Positions 21,753 through 29,743 of a DNA stretch of 33,793 nucleotides are shown in pieces (the first letter of the stretch is position 1; every line of letters begins with the position of its first letter). The notes under the pieces are model-generated. The model worked only from the letters and a program-made list of their open reading frames with translations. It searched no databases and had not been told where the DNA came from. The stretch is from Thalassovita sp. Lineage in GTDB: Bacteria > Bacteroidota > Bacteroidia > Cytophagales > Flammeovirgaceae. Both the position numbers and the translations under genes were made by a program. The stretch is taken from assembly GCA_002729595.1 (NCBI GenBank), contig PBYL01000274.1:1-33793 (forward strand), in the 5' to 3' direction.

Positions 21753-24194
21753 ATGCAGGGCAAATTTGCAAACAAGGCTAATAACATAATTTTTTTCTAT
21801 TTACTACCAATAATCTGTACAGCTTTACTGATTTACCAAGGTTTTAATAGCAGTTTTGATGTAATTACATTTATTGTAATTGCATGTATAATAACATTCT
21901 CTGTAGGTGGCTATTTTTATAGAAAAAGCACAAAACAGTTCCATATTGATAAGAATGGGCAAGTAATTAAATTGCTGCACGATAAAGTATTTAATAGTGG
22001 GACAGATAAGAGCTATGATCTTAATGCTTTAAATATTCTAGAGAGAAGGCTTAATCAAGCAATGGCATTCATCAGAGCAATTGGTAAAGGTGATTTAGAT
22101 GCTTCTTTCCCCGATCTTACAGAAGATATTAAAGAGATCAATAAAGATAATTTAGTGGGTGAAATCCACTCAATGAATCAAAAAATGCAAGAAATTGCAG
22201 TCACTGAGCGTCAAAGAAACTGGGCGACAGAAGGGATTGCTAAATTTTCTGAAATATTTAGACAACAAGACAAGCCCATTGTTGAAATTCTCGATGCATT
22301 TTTAATAGAATTCTGCCGATATATTCAGGCAAACCAAGCCTCTGTTTTTGTATATGACAATGAAGGTAATAAGCTAGAACTAATTTCTACTTATGCATAT
22401 AACCGTAAAAAATTCATTTCTAAAGAAATTGAACCGGGAGAAGGTTTAATCGGGCAAGTTTATTTAGAAAAAAGCAGTGTTTATTTAAAAGAGTTGCCAA
22501 CAGATTATATTAGCATCACTTCTGGTTTAGGCGAAGCTACCCCTGCAGTAGTTTATATAGCTCCTTTAAAATTCAATGAAAGAGTTGAGGGTGTATTGGA
22601 GATCGCTGCTTTTGATGCATGGCAACCATTCGAAACCGAATTTATTGATAGAATTTCAGAAATAATAGGTTCTGCGCTTACTACACTTAAAACAGCAGAA
22701 GTAACCCAAAAGCTTTTATATCAATCTCAAGAAAAAGAAGAATTGCTCAAATCTCAAGAAGAAGAGATGAGACAAAACTTCGAAGAGTTGATTGCTACTC
22801 AAGAAGAAATGCAGCGTAAGGCAAAAGAAGCCTATGAGCAGCATGCTAAACTTTCAGCGATTCTAGACTCTTCAAAAAACTCAATTGTAACCTTAAATGA
22901 AAAAGGAAAAATTGAAACCATCAACAAGGCAACAGTTGATATGTTTGGGTATTTAGAAGATGAAATTCTTGGTAAAAATCTTGATTTCCTAATTCCAAAT
23001 ATTCCTTTTAAGTCTAAAGAAGAATTTAATAAAGCAAAAGATCAAGCTTTGAGACTTGTAGGTAAAAAAGCAGATGGCAAAACATTTCCAATTGACTTAT
23101 GGGGTGGTGAAGCAGTTCTTGATGATCGTAGCTTGTTTAGTGGGATTATAACAGATGTTACTGAGCGTGTGAAGGCAGAAGAAGAGCAGGCAATGTATAT
23201 CGAGCAAATGCAGGCACAGGAAGAAGAGCTCAAACAAACATTAGAGGAGATTCAAGCTTCACAAGAAGAAGTTCAACGACAGTCGAAAGAAGCAAACGAG
23301 CAACATGCCAAAATATCTGCTATTCTTAATACTACTTCTGATGCTATTATCACCATTGGTTCTGAAGGTTTTATAGAAACTGCAAATACAGCAGCATTAA
23401 ATTTATTTGGTTATTCTGAAGATGAGTTATTAGAGCTAAAACTTCAGCAGCTTATACCTGATATGCCTTTTTCAAACAAAGAAGAGTTTGATCAAATGCA
23501 AGGCGATAAAAATGAAGTGATAAAACTTACAGCTGCTAGAAAAGATGGATCTAAATTCCCTATAGAATTTTCTGGTAGAGAAGCCAAATTAGAGAATAGA
23601 CATGTTTATGTTTCAATCCTTCGCGATATTACTGTAAAGCAAAGATTAGAAGATGAGCAATCTATTTATATAGAACAGATGCAAGCTCAAGAAGAAGAGT
23701 TGAAACAAACTTTAGAGGAGATTAATACTTCACAAGAAGACTTACAAAATCAACTAGCTCAAACTGCAATGCTCAACCACGAGATGGATGCACGTATGGC
23801 AGTTTTGGATGAATCTACTATTGTATCTGAATCTGATATTTATGGCAATATCACTTTTGTGAACGATAAATTCTGTGAGGTTTCTCAATTTACAAGAGAA
23901 GAGCTTATCGGGCAACCACATAAAATTGTTCGCCACCCTGATACGCCAAAATTATTCTTTAAGAATTTGTGGAGTACAATTAAGTCAGGCAAAACATTTA
24001 GAGGTTACTTAAAGAATAGTAAAAAAGATGGTAGCGCTTATTATGTTGATGTGGTAATTGCTCCAATTTTGGATGAAAATAATAAACCAGTAAAATATAT
24101 AGCTGCTCGTTATGTAATTAACAGTGAAACTTATGGAGAGCAGATGTTAAGAGAGCAAGCTATAAAAATGGAAGAAGCAGAAGTAAGTAAATAA
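21753..24194 (+). CDS. Membrane GAF-PAS-PAS-PAS sensor without output domain
   Basis: An 813-residue sensor. Two membrane helices (about residues 10-28 and 32-55) are followed by a HAMP-like linker, a GAF domain (about 155-310), and three PAS domains (about 368-475, 522-630, 688-800). Coiled-coil linkers join them. The first two PAS domains with their linkers are an internal duplication with a 154-residue period, and the linker core IEQMQAQEEELKQTLEEI is repeated nearly word for word. The last PAS is of the Aer type (NDKFCEVSQFTREELIGQPHKIVRHPDTP, then GKTFRGYLKNSKKDGSAYYVD), which in relatives binds flavin. No histidine kinase, methyl-accepting, GGDEF or EAL domain follows. It ends after a short helix. 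ATG 21753 is preferred over a TTG 6 bp upstream. Confidence 0.85.
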   Translation: MQGKFANKANNIIFFYLLPIICTALLIYQGFNSSFDVITFIVIACIITFSVGGYFYRKSTKQFHIDKNGQVIKLLHDKVFNSGTDKSYDLNALNILERRLNQAMAFIRAIGKGDLDASFPDLTEDIKEINKDNLVGEIHSMNQKMQEIAVTERQRNWATEGIAKFSEIFRQQDKPIVEILDAFLIEFCRYIQANQASVFVYDNEGNKLELISTYAYNRKKFISKEIEPGEGLIGQVYLEKSSVYLKELPTDYISITSGLGEATPAVVYIAPLKFNERVEGVLEIAAFDAWQPFETEFIDRISEIIGSALTTLKTAEVTQKLLYQSQEKEELLKSQEEEMRQNFEELIATQEEMQRKAKEAYEQHAKLSAILDSSKNSIVTLNEKGKIETINKATVDMFGYLEDEILGKNLDFLIPNIPFKSKEEFNKAKDQALRLVGKKADGKTFPIDLWGGEAVLDDRSLFSGIITDVTERVKAEEEQAMYIEQMQAQEEELKQTLEEIQASQEEVQRQSKEANEQHAKISAILNTTSDAIITIGSEGFIETANTAALNLFGYSEDELLELKLQQLIPDMPFSNKEEFDQMQGDKNEVIKLTAARKDGSKFPIEFSGREAKLENRHVYVSILRDITVKQRLEDEQSIYIEQMQAQEEELKQTLEEINTSQEDLQNQLAQTAMLNHEMDARMAVLDESTIVSESDIYGNITFVNDKFCEVSQFTREELIGQPHKIVRHPDTPKLFFKNLWSTIKSGKTFRGYLKNSKKDGSAYYVDVVIAPILDENNKPVKYIAARYVINSETYGEQMLREQAIKMEEAEVSK

Positions 24195-24227
24195 TTATAT
24201 TCAGCACGTTTAGATTTAATACTTTTT

Positions 24228-24257
24228 AATCAGGCTCATATAGAGCCTGATTTTTTT
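24228..24257 (+). terminator. Intrinsic terminator after the sensor gene
   Basis: AATCAGGCTC (24228-24237) pairs perfectly with GAGCCTGATT (24243-24252), with a 5-nt loop and T7 at the end. It separates the sensor from the convergent clpP-like gene. Confidence 0.88.
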
Positions 24258-24263
24258 GTTTGA

Positions 24264-24920
24264 TCAATTCTGTTCACTTCCATAGAATAAAACTTCTAGT
24301 TCTTTACTATCTAGTTTTATTAGATCATCCGCATCACCAAGCACTTCATCAATTAAGCCATACTCTTTAGCTTCAATAGCATTTAAAAAGCGATCTCGTA
24401 GAAAGAATTCTTCAATTTCTTTCCAATTGTGGCCAGTATGCCTGCCCATGATATGAAACAACTGTGTTTGAAGTCTTTCTTGTTCTCTGGTAGCAATTCT
24501 CACATCTTCGGTGTAACCTTTGGCTCCCCCACCAGTTGGGTGCATATGAATGGTTGAATGTGGCAAAGCATATCTTTTACCTTTATGGCCTGTAGTAAGT
24601 AATGCTGTTGCCATACTACCAGTAAAACCAACAGACACAGTTGATACCGGAGCCGAAATCATTTGAATAGCATCGTAAATTGCCAAACCAGCATATACAA
24701 CTCCTCCGGGACTATTAATATATAAGTCGATCTGACTGGTTTTGCTTTGGCTATTGAGATACAACAACTGAGCAATTATTAAATTGGCAACCTGATCGTT
24801 AATGGCTGTACCTAAAAAAATTATTCTTTCTTTAAGCAAGAGACTGTAAATATCATACGCTCTCTCGCTACGGTCATTGCTATCAATAACCATAGGAACT
24901 ACACTGGCAAAAGGTGACAT
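24264..24920 (-). CDS. clpP: ClpP-family protease subunit (paralogue type)
   Basis: A 218-residue ClpP serine peptidase. The catalytic triad lines up with E. coli ClpP (Ser97, His122, Asp171) at a constant offset of five: Ser102 in GSMA, His127 and Asp176 in RDRFLNAIEAKEYGLID. The usual GxSMG and HQP contexts are changed to GFTGSMAT and HPT, as seen in secondary ClpP copies, and a glycine-rich GGGAKG loop follows. It would need a Clp ATPase from elsewhere. It is the third gene of a tight minus-strand operon after a sigma factor and an anti-sigma-like gene, with a 10-bp gap, rather than beside clpX as for the housekeeping clpP. Confidence 0.88.
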   Translation of the reverse strand: MSPFASVVPMVIDSNDRSERAYDIYSLLLKERIIFLGTAINDQVANLIIAQLLYLNSQSKTSQIDLYINSPGGVVYAGLAIYDAIQMISAPVSTVSVGFTGSMATALLTTGHKGKRYALPHSTIHMHPTGGGAKGYTEDVRIATREQERLQTQLFHIMGRHTGHNWKEIEEFFLRDRFLNAIEAKEYGLIDEVLGDADDLIKLDSKELEVLFYGSEQN

Positions 24921-24930
24921 AAACTTGAAA

Positions 24931-25200
24931 TTATAGTTTTGAAAATAGTTGAATTACTTTTTGCCTAAAGCTCTTGTGTTGGGGTTTCGTAAATAATTGC
25001 TGATGCACTGCTTCTAATTGGTTTTTCAGCCTTTTTCTACCGTAAAACTGAACCAACTCAAAGGTGTGTTTCTGCCAGAAAACATGATCTTTTAGGTTCT
25101 CATCTATCAGCATTTTTGCTTCAAATACAAGCTCATCTTCAGCCTGCATTTTTCCCTGAAGGTAAGCTTCTATCTCTTGTATTTCAGTTAAGGAAGTCAT
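24931..25200 (-). CDS. Anti-sigma-factor-like small cytoplasmic protein
   Basis: An 89-residue protein overlapping the sigma gene by 17 bp. Its N-terminus (EIQEIEAYLQGKMQAEDELVFEAKMLIDENLKDHVFWQK) has the short helical pattern found at the start of Bacteroidota anti-sigma-like proteins, where YL.G.....E...FE is common. There is no zinc-binding HxxxCxxC motif and no membrane helix, so it is not a classical membrane anti-sigma factor. The role is inferred from gene order and the N-terminal pattern. Confidence 0.6.
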   Translation of the reverse strand: MTSLTEIQEIEAYLQGKMQAEDELVFEAKMLIDENLKDHVFWQKHTFELVQFYGRKRLKNQLEAVHQQLFTKPQHKSFRQKVIQLFSKL

Positions 25201-25741
25201 CGTAGATCAGGGATTTTTCTTTTACTTTGTTTCTTACTTTTTGCAAGCATTTGTACTTCTGCACGGTTGCAGAGCGCACACCTGAAAAGCCAAAATGTGA
25301 AGCAATTTGAGTTAATGGCAATTGTTCGTAGTAAAAAGCATGTAACAACTCCATACATTTGCTGCCAGCCTTTTCAAGAAAGTTTAGCAACCTCTGCTTT
25401 GAAGGAAGTGCATTCGATTCATCCACAAAACTATGACTGAACAGTTCGTTGGGTGCATCGAAAGAAAGTTTTTGATAACCTCCTTTAAACTGTTTTTTCC
25501 AAAGATTTTTGGCAATGCCAACTAAACAGGCTATTTCATTTACCCGAATAGATTGATGTTTGAACATGTAGTTTTCGTAATAAATAATTACTGCATCATG
25601 AAAAACATCTTTGGCAGCATCAAAATCGCCTCCCATTTTGCTAACATATTTAGCTACCATTGGAAATGCTTTTTGATAGAGCACCAATAACTCTTCTTCC
25701 CTATTGTAAACTGATTGATCTAAGGTTGCTATTTCTGGCAT
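25184..25741 (-). CDS. ECF-like sigma-70 family factor
   Basis: A 185-residue sigma-70 family protein. Region 2 (about residues 20-90: LYQKAFPMVAKYVSKMGGDFDAAKDVFHDAVIIYYEN) and region 4 (about 120-175: CMELLHAFYYEQLPLTQIASHFGFSGVRSATVQKYKCLQKVR, the DNA-reading helix) are both present. Size fits ECF factors. It starts the sigma / anti-sigma-like / ClpP operon. The outer-membrane protein gene at 26145 runs divergently 403 bp away and is a possible target. Confidence 0.85.
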   Translation of the reverse strand: MPEIATLDQSVYNREEELLVLYQKAFPMVAKYVSKMGGDFDAAKDVFHDAVIIYYENYMFKHQSIRVNEIACLVGIAKNLWKKQFKGGYQKLSFDAPNELFSHSFVDESNALPSKQRLLNFLEKAGSKCMELLHAFYYEQLPLTQIASHFGFSGVRSATVQKYKCLQKVRNKVKEKSLIYDDFLN

Positions 25742-26144
25742 GAGCTTTAGGTTTTATTACTATGTGTCAAGTTTTAGCCAACTATCACCTTTTATTAAAA
25801 TAAAATTTGAAACTAAGTTATAAAAATTATATAACTACCTGATATTCTGATCAATAAACCCTGAAATTATTTTTTGAAATCTATTATTACTTTAATCTAG
25901 CATAGAGGGAAATCAGCATTTTTAAATACGCTTAATTTCCACTAGTGAGGAAAAAATAGCATTTACTATTTGAGCAAAAAGCATCAGGCTAGACTCTTCA
26001 AAATATTTACAAAGTCGCTTTAAAAATTAAGAATAGACTTTAGCCACTAGAAAGAATTTAAAAAATCGATAACAATCATCCTTAACAAAATGTAGATTAT
26101 AACACAGGCTCATAAAAAAATTTCACTAACAGTAAATTCTGATC
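25742..26144. other. Intergenic region between the sigma operon and the barrel gene
   Basis: This 403-bp A/T-rich gap must hold two divergent promoters. I find no exact TAnnTTTG box on either strand near the start codons, no RNA gene, no long repeat and no open frame worth reporting. Confidence 0.5.
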
Positions 26145-28478
26145 ATGAAACTTAATATCCATTACTACTTATTACTAGCATTTTTACCATTTGCAGCATA
26201 TGCACAAGACACACACGAAATTACGGGAACAGTGATAGATAAAGAAACTGAAGACCCCGTCCCTTTTGCTCAAGTTGCCTTTTTTGAACCCGGAAATGAG
26301 ACTCCTGTAGTCGGTACAGTTACCCAAGACGATGGCCAGTTTCAGATAGAAGTAGAAGAAGGAGAATACAGAATGGAGGTGGTGTTTGTTGGTTATGATG
26401 AAAAAGAGATTCAAACGGTTAAAGTCAACAAAAATAAATCGGTCGGTAACATTGCACTTATCCCCTCTTCTTTAAAACTCGATGAGATTGTCGTAGAAGG
26501 CAACGAAGTAAAAAGACCTGTAACTACTACACTAGAAGGTGTGAATGTTCGACCAGATCAAACCCTTTCTAATACGGGTGGTAGTTTGCTCGATGTGCTG
26601 AGAAATACTCCTTCTGTAAGTGTTGGGCAAGATGGTAGCATTACCTTAAGAGGTAGTGGCAATACCAATATTCTTCTTGATGGGAGAAACTCTTCTCTCA
26701 CTGGAGACTTGGAGCAGATACCTGCAAGTATGATTGAAAACATCCAAATTGTAAATAACCCCAATGCAAAATACGATGCCCAAGGAGCTGGCGGGGTAAT
26801 TAACATCAAACTAAAAAGAGGAAGCCAGAAAGGTACAACGGGAAAAGCAGAACTTACAATGGGTACTCGCATGCGTACAAATGCATCAGTAAACCTGAGT
26901 AGAAAGTCTGAAAATTTTAATATTTATGGCGGCTACAGTTATAGAAGTTGGCCGGGTGTAGGCAACTCCAATACTTCAAGAGATATATTTTCTAGCAATG
27001 AGCGACTGCTTCAACAAGTAGACAGAGAGCGAAATGATAAAGAACATACCTTTAATTATGGTGCTGATTATTTCTTTGGTAAAAATAAAATTAGCTACGA
27101 AGGTGCTTTCAATATGGAAGACGAAGAAGATTATGACAATACACAAACCGAAATTCGCTCTATTGATACCGACGATTTAATTCTTCAATATAAAAGGATT
27201 AATAATGAGATTGAAGACAATTACTCTTTTGACAATGCCTTCATTTACGAACGTACTTTTGATAATCCAGATAGAGAGTTAAGAGCAGTGGTAAGTCATT
27301 CGTACAGAGACCAGCAAGAAGAACAACTTATTGATATTTACAATGATATTACTGCCGAAAATGATGATGTTTCTCGCTACGAAAGAGGTATAAGTGATGA
27401 TTTCAACAGCAATATTGTAATGCAATTAGATTATGTTCATCCATTTGAAAATGCCAAATTGGAGACAGGTTACAAGTCTATTTTTAGAACAATGGAGAAT
27501 GATTACTTGTATGAAGCACAAAACCCAGATGAGGGAGAATGGGTAAATAGAACAGATGTAAGTAATCGCTTTAGGTATGAAGATAAAATTTTTGCAGCCT
27601 ATGCCATTTACTCTAGTAGTATTGGAGATAAATTCGACTATGCTTTGGGTACCCGCGCAGAGCAAACTATGGTAGATACCAAACTCTATAATAATAATGA
27701 AACCAACGATCAAAACTATTTGAGTTTTTTCCCGAGTGTGCAAGCTCAGTATTTTCTAGACAAGAGCAACTCTTTAAAATTCACTTATAGTAGAAGAATA
27801 GACCGACCAAGCTCAAGAAGATTAAATCCTTTCCCAGATATTTCAGATTCATTAAATATTAGAATTGGTAACCCAAATCTACAGCCTGAGTTTATTAACT
27901 CTTTCGAGTTTGGGCATATGCTAAGTAAAGACAAATTTGAAATTACCACCAATGCATTCTTTAGACATGTAAATGGCCAGATCGACTGGATTGTGAGAGT
28001 GGAAGATGGAATTTCTTACAGAGGCCCACTTAACCTGAACAATGCCATGACATATGGTTTGGAACTGATTAATACTACGCAACTTACTAATTGGTGGAAT
28101 ATGAATTTTAGTTATTCGATTTTCCAAACACAAGTGGATGGTACAAACTTAAATTCAGATTATACCAACAAAGGACTTTCGTGGTATGCTAAGCTAAATA
28201 CCGATTTTAGTTTACCGCTTGATGTAGATATGCAGATTACTGCCAACTACAGAGCACCCGAAGTGGAAGCACAAGGAAAAGATTTAGCCAGATATTATAT
28301 GGATTTAAGTTTCCAAAAATCTTTTATGGATGATAAAGCAAATGCTACACTAAGTGTAAGAGACTTATTTAATACAAGATCTTTTAGAGGTGAGAATTTT
28401 GGCGAAGATTTTTACCAGGAATTTGAATATAAACGCGAGTCAAGGATAGCTCTTTTAAGTTTGAGCTATAGCCTATAG
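26145..28478 (+). CDS. Outer-membrane beta-barrel protein (TonB-receptor-like, OMP_b-brl_3 type)
   Basis: A 777-residue protein with a signal peptide (MKLNIHYYLLLAFLPFAAYA). A CarboxypepD_reg-like domain (about residues 24-110: ITGTVIDKETEDPVPFAQVAF to VGYDEKE) is followed by a plug-like region (about 130-230: LLDVLRNTPSVSVGQDGSI, ITLRGSGNTNILLDG, NNPNAKYDAQGAGGVINI). A beta-barrel fills the rest and ends in SLSYSL. This is the outer-membrane beta-barrel branch of the TonB-receptor superfamily that is common in Bacteroidota and has no SusD partner. No TonB box is obvious, and the substrate is unknown. It has no operon partner and is closed by a strong terminator. Confidence 0.88.
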   Translation: MKLNIHYYLLLAFLPFAAYAQDTHEITGTVIDKETEDPVPFAQVAFFEPGNETPVVGTVTQDDGQFQIEVEEGEYRMEVVFVGYDEKEIQTVKVNKNKSVGNIALIPSSLKLDEIVVEGNEVKRPVTTTLEGVNVRPDQTLSNTGGSLLDVLRNTPSVSVGQDGSITLRGSGNTNILLDGRNSSLTGDLEQIPASMIENIQIVNNPNAKYDAQGAGGVINIKLKRGSQKGTTGKAELTMGTRMRTNASVNLSRKSENFNIYGGYSYRSWPGVGNSNTSRDIFSSNERLLQQVDRERNDKEHTFNYGADYFFGKNKISYEGAFNMEDEEDYDNTQTEIRSIDTDDLILQYKRINNEIEDNYSFDNAFIYERTFDNPDRELRAVVSHSYRDQQEEQLIDIYNDITAENDDVSRYERGISDDFNSNIVMQLDYVHPFENAKLETGYKSIFRTMENDYLYEAQNPDEGEWVNRTDVSNRFRYEDKIFAAYAIYSSSIGDKFDYALGTRAEQTMVDTKLYNNNETNDQNYLSFFPSVQAQYFLDKSNSLKFTYSRRIDRPSSRRLNPFPDISDSLNIRIGNPNLQPEFINSFEFGHMLSKDKFEITTNAFFRHVNGQIDWIVRVEDGISYRGPLNLNNAMTYGLELINTTQLTNWWNMNFSYSIFQTQVDGTNLNSDYTNKGLSWYAKLNTDFSLPLDVDMQITANYRAPEVEAQGKDLARYYMDLSFQKSFMDDKANATLSVRDLFNTRSFRGENFGEDFYQEFEYKRESRIALLSLSYSL

Positions 28479-28498
28479 TTTAATGTTTTGTTAAATGC

Positions 28499-28534
28499 AT
28501 AACCCGACTGTAATTCAGTCGGGTTATCTTTTTT
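28499..28534. terminator. Bidirectional intrinsic terminator
   Basis: ATAACCCGACTG (28499-28510) and CAGTCGGGTTAT (28516-28527) form a perfect 12-bp stem with a 5-nt loop, then T6 (28529-28534). It lies between the convergent barrel and lhgO genes and overlaps the lhgO stop by two bases. Confidence 0.9.
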
Positions 28535-29738
28535 ATAGCTTTTTTAATGCCAGTTGAGAAACAGTTTTACCAATAGCCAACGAAGAAGTTGCTGCTGGCG
28601 AAGGTGCATTCAATACATTTACTACATGATCGGTTTCTAAGATTTTGAAATCGTCTATCAAACCACCAGTACGGTCACAAGCTTGCGCTCTCACTCCTGC
28701 TCCACCTGGCACTAAATCATCTTCTTGAATTTCTGGAATTAGTTTTTGCAGTGCTTTTGTAAATGCTGCTTTAGAGAAAGAACGATAGATTTCGCCTAAA
28801 CCAGTTTGCCAGTATTTGGCAGCCACTTTTCTAAAACCTGGCCAGCTCAAAGAACCCATTAGGTCAGACATGTTGAAATCTGTTCTATGGTAGCCTTCTC
28901 TTTTAAAAGCAAAAACTGCATTTGGTCCGGCTTCAATTCCACCTTTTATCATTCTCGTAAAGTGCACACCTAAGAATGGGAAGTTTGGATCAGGCACTGG
29001 ATAAATCAGATTTTTTACTAAGTGATGTTTCTCAGGTTTAATTTCGTAATACTCGCCTCTAAAAGGAACAATTCGTACATCAGTAGGCATAGTGAGTGCA
29101 GCAATTCTATCAGAAAACAAGCCACCACAGTTAATCACTAACTTTGTTTCGTAAGTGCCTTTGGGTGTAATTACCTCAGAGCTGTTTGCCTTGGTTTTTA
29201 TATCTACAACCTTCTCCCCTAGCTTAATTTCTCCACCAAACTCTTGAAAGCGCTCAGCATATTTATAAGAAACCTGTGTGTAATCTATAATCCCTGTTTG
29301 TGGTACATGAATTCCCGCAACGCCATTTACATGTGGTTCAAACTCTTTCAGCTCTTCTACGCCAATCTTTCTCAGGTTTTCCAAACCATTTTCGTTACCA
29401 CGCTTGTAAATATTCTCCATAGCTGGCAATTCACTCTCAGAAGTAGCCACGATAATCTTTCCGCACAATTCATAATTGATCTCTTCCTTTTCACAAAAAG
29501 CGATCAAATCATGGTAACCTTCCAAGCAGTTTTTAGCTTTTAAACTTCCGGGTTTATAATAAATACCCGAGTGAATAACACCACTATTATTGCCAGTCTG
29601 GTGTTTTGCCAGCACTGTCTCTTTTTCAAGCAGAAGTATGTTTAAAGTTGGTTGAGCTTCTTTTAAGCGATAGGCTGTAGCCAAACCTACAATACCTCCT
29701 CCTATAATGACAATGTCATACGATGTCCCTTGCGACAT
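28533..29738 (-). CDS. lhgO: L-2-hydroxyglutarate oxidase/dehydrogenase
   Basis: A 401-residue FAD-dependent oxidoreductase that converts L-2-hydroxyglutarate to 2-oxoglutarate. It starts with the dinucleotide-binding fold DIVIIGGGIVGLATAYRL (residues 8-25). Family motifs follow: HQTGNNSGVIHSGIYYKPGSLKA, VINCGGLFSDRIA, VPFRGEYYEI, YPVPDPNFPFLGVHFTR, and the C-terminal PGGAGVRAQA plus NAPSPAATSSLAIG. It belongs with E. coli LhgO and eukaryotic L2HGDH. It lies 5 bp downstream of the acetoacetyl-CoA synthetase gene and is probably co-transcribed. Confidence 0.93.
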   Translation of the reverse strand: MSQGTSYDIVIIGGGIVGLATAYRLKEAQPTLNILLLEKETVLAKHQTGNNSGVIHSGIYYKPGSLKAKNCLEGYHDLIAFCEKEEINYELCGKIIVATSESELPAMENIYKRGNENGLENLRKIGVEELKEFEPHVNGVAGIHVPQTGIIDYTQVSYKYAERFQEFGGEIKLGEKVVDIKTKANSSEVITPKGTYETKLVINCGGLFSDRIAALTMPTDVRIVPFRGEYYEIKPEKHHLVKNLIYPVPDPNFPFLGVHFTRMIKGGIEAGPNAVFAFKREGYHRTDFNMSDLMGSLSWPGFRKVAAKYWQTGLGEIYRSFSKAAFTKALQKLIPEIQEDDLVPGGAGVRAQACDRTGGLIDDFKILETDHVVNVLNAPSPAATSSLAIGKTVSQLALKKL

Positions 29739-29743
29739 AATCT

